The translations under genes and the position numbers were made by a program. The notes beneath the pieces were generated by a model. It saw only the letters and a program-made list of their open reading frames with translations, was not told the DNA's origin and did no database searches. A DNA stretch of 13,201 bases from Actinomycetes bacterium (GTDB lineage: Bacteria; Actinomycetota; Actinomycetes; Streptosporangiales; Streptosporangiaceae), in the NCBI GenBank assembly GCA_025964635.1, contig JAOPYP010000042.1, forward strand, positions 1 through 13,201. The letters run 5' to 3'. Positions 12,934 to 13,201 of this stretch are shown piece by piece; position 1 is the stretch's first letter; each line of letters begins with the position of its first letter.

Positions 12934-13201
12934 TTATGGTGCCGTTGTTTCGGGGTCGGCCGGTCGCTGGGCCTGGTGCCGGGCGGGGGCCGGCTTGGCG
13001 GACAGTTCGCCGGGGGCGGGGCCAGGTGGTGGCTGCCTGGCCGGGTCGGGTCCGTAGGCGAAGCCTGCTATCGCACTGAGCGCGGCGAACGCGGCCGCGG
13101 CGAGCAGGACGTCGTTGAGCCCGCTGGCGGTGCCGGCGCGGGCGTCGTGAGTGACTGCGGCGCGCGCGGCGGGCGGGACCCCGGCGGCTACGCGGGTGCC
13201 G
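12934..13201 (-). CDS. MFS transporter (EmrB/QacA-like), C-terminal 88 residues (cut by window edge)
   Basis: The reverse-strand frame enters from the right edge and stops at TAA 12936-12934. It reads GTRVAAGVPPAARAAVTHDA, then RAGTASGLNDVLLAAAAFAA, then LSAIAGFAY, and ends in a Pro/Ala-rich tail of about 40 residues. The last hydrophobic segment with the preceding AGTASGLND loop is the usual end of 14-helix drug:proton antiporters of the major facilitator superfamily, in which this part holds the final membrane helix. The Pro-rich tail would face the cytoplasm. The substrate cannot be told. It is on the same strand as the EHN epoxide hydrolase, 225 bases upstream of it, which is a wide gap for one operon. 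Confidence 0.72.
   Translation of the reverse strand, partial: GTRVAAGVPPAARAAVTHDARAGTASGLNDVLLAAAAFAALSAIAGFAYGPDPARQPPPGPAPGELSAKPAPARHQAQRPADPETTAP

Noticed and set aside
1..13201. CRISPR array, tRNA/rRNA genes, phage or transposase genes, toxin-antitoxin or defence genes
   Set aside because: Looked for on both strands by pattern; no regularly spaced repeats, no tRNA-like cloverleaf and no such protein motifs were found.

Overview
The window looks like a chromosomal stretch from a high-GC actinobacterium. Coding frames have strongly G/C-biased third positions, SD sites are of the AAGGAG/GGAGG type, and there are Tat-type and Ala-rich signal peptides, a MarR/VOC pair, an Arg-rich small protein and SnoaL-like and DUF1345 proteins of actinobacterial style. 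I cannot name the genus. No rRNA, tRNA, CRISPR array, transposase or recognisable phage gene was found.

Layout. (1) 1-642: the N-terminal part of an aldo/keto reductase (-), cut by the window edge, then a small secreted protein (-). (2) 1143-2382: a long, mostly empty stretch with one possible decayed membrane peptide, then an RBBP9/YdeN-like serine hydrolase (-, 2383-2961). (3) 2962-4208: another long gene-poor stretch with one 33-aa ORF behind a strong ribosome site. (4) 4209-5711: a small Arg-rich helical protein (+), a hairpin terminator between convergent genes, and a MarR regulator (-) divergent from a glyoxalase-like VOC protein (+), with candidate operator half-sites between them. (5) 5712-9530: a mosaic in which two intact genes (a Tat-exported tandem SnoaL-like protein and a DUF1345 membrane protein) sit among truncated or chimeric gene pieces. 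These are two C-terminal ends of NmrA-type NAD(P)-binding proteins, an N-terminal stub of a quinone oxidoreductase/MDR protein, a 52-bp copy of part of the neighbouring epoxide hydrolase gene, and an antisense alpha/beta-hydrolase tail joined to phosphatase-like sequence. A 54-nt hairpin with perfect 21-bp arms lies near the first break. (6) 9799-10695: an intact classical epoxide hydrolase (+) behind a long imperfect hairpin. (7) 10696-11499: gene-poor, with a 49-codon ORF and a possible remnant. (8) 11500-12708: an EHN-type (microsomal-like) epoxide hydrolase (-), and at the right edge the C-terminus of an MFS drug-efflux-type transporter (-).

How the genes may work together. The intact enzymes share a detoxification/redox flavour: aldo/keto reductase, VOC protein under a MarR-type regulator, two unrelated epoxide hydrolases, a serine hydrolase and an efflux-type transporter. 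Several of the broken genes (NmrA-type, quinone oxidoreductase) would fit the same theme. I see no evidence for a single operon or a new defence-type system. The most unusual property is the density of gene fragments and chimeric joins between about 5.7 and 9.5 kb, which reads as a decaying, recombination-prone accessory region.
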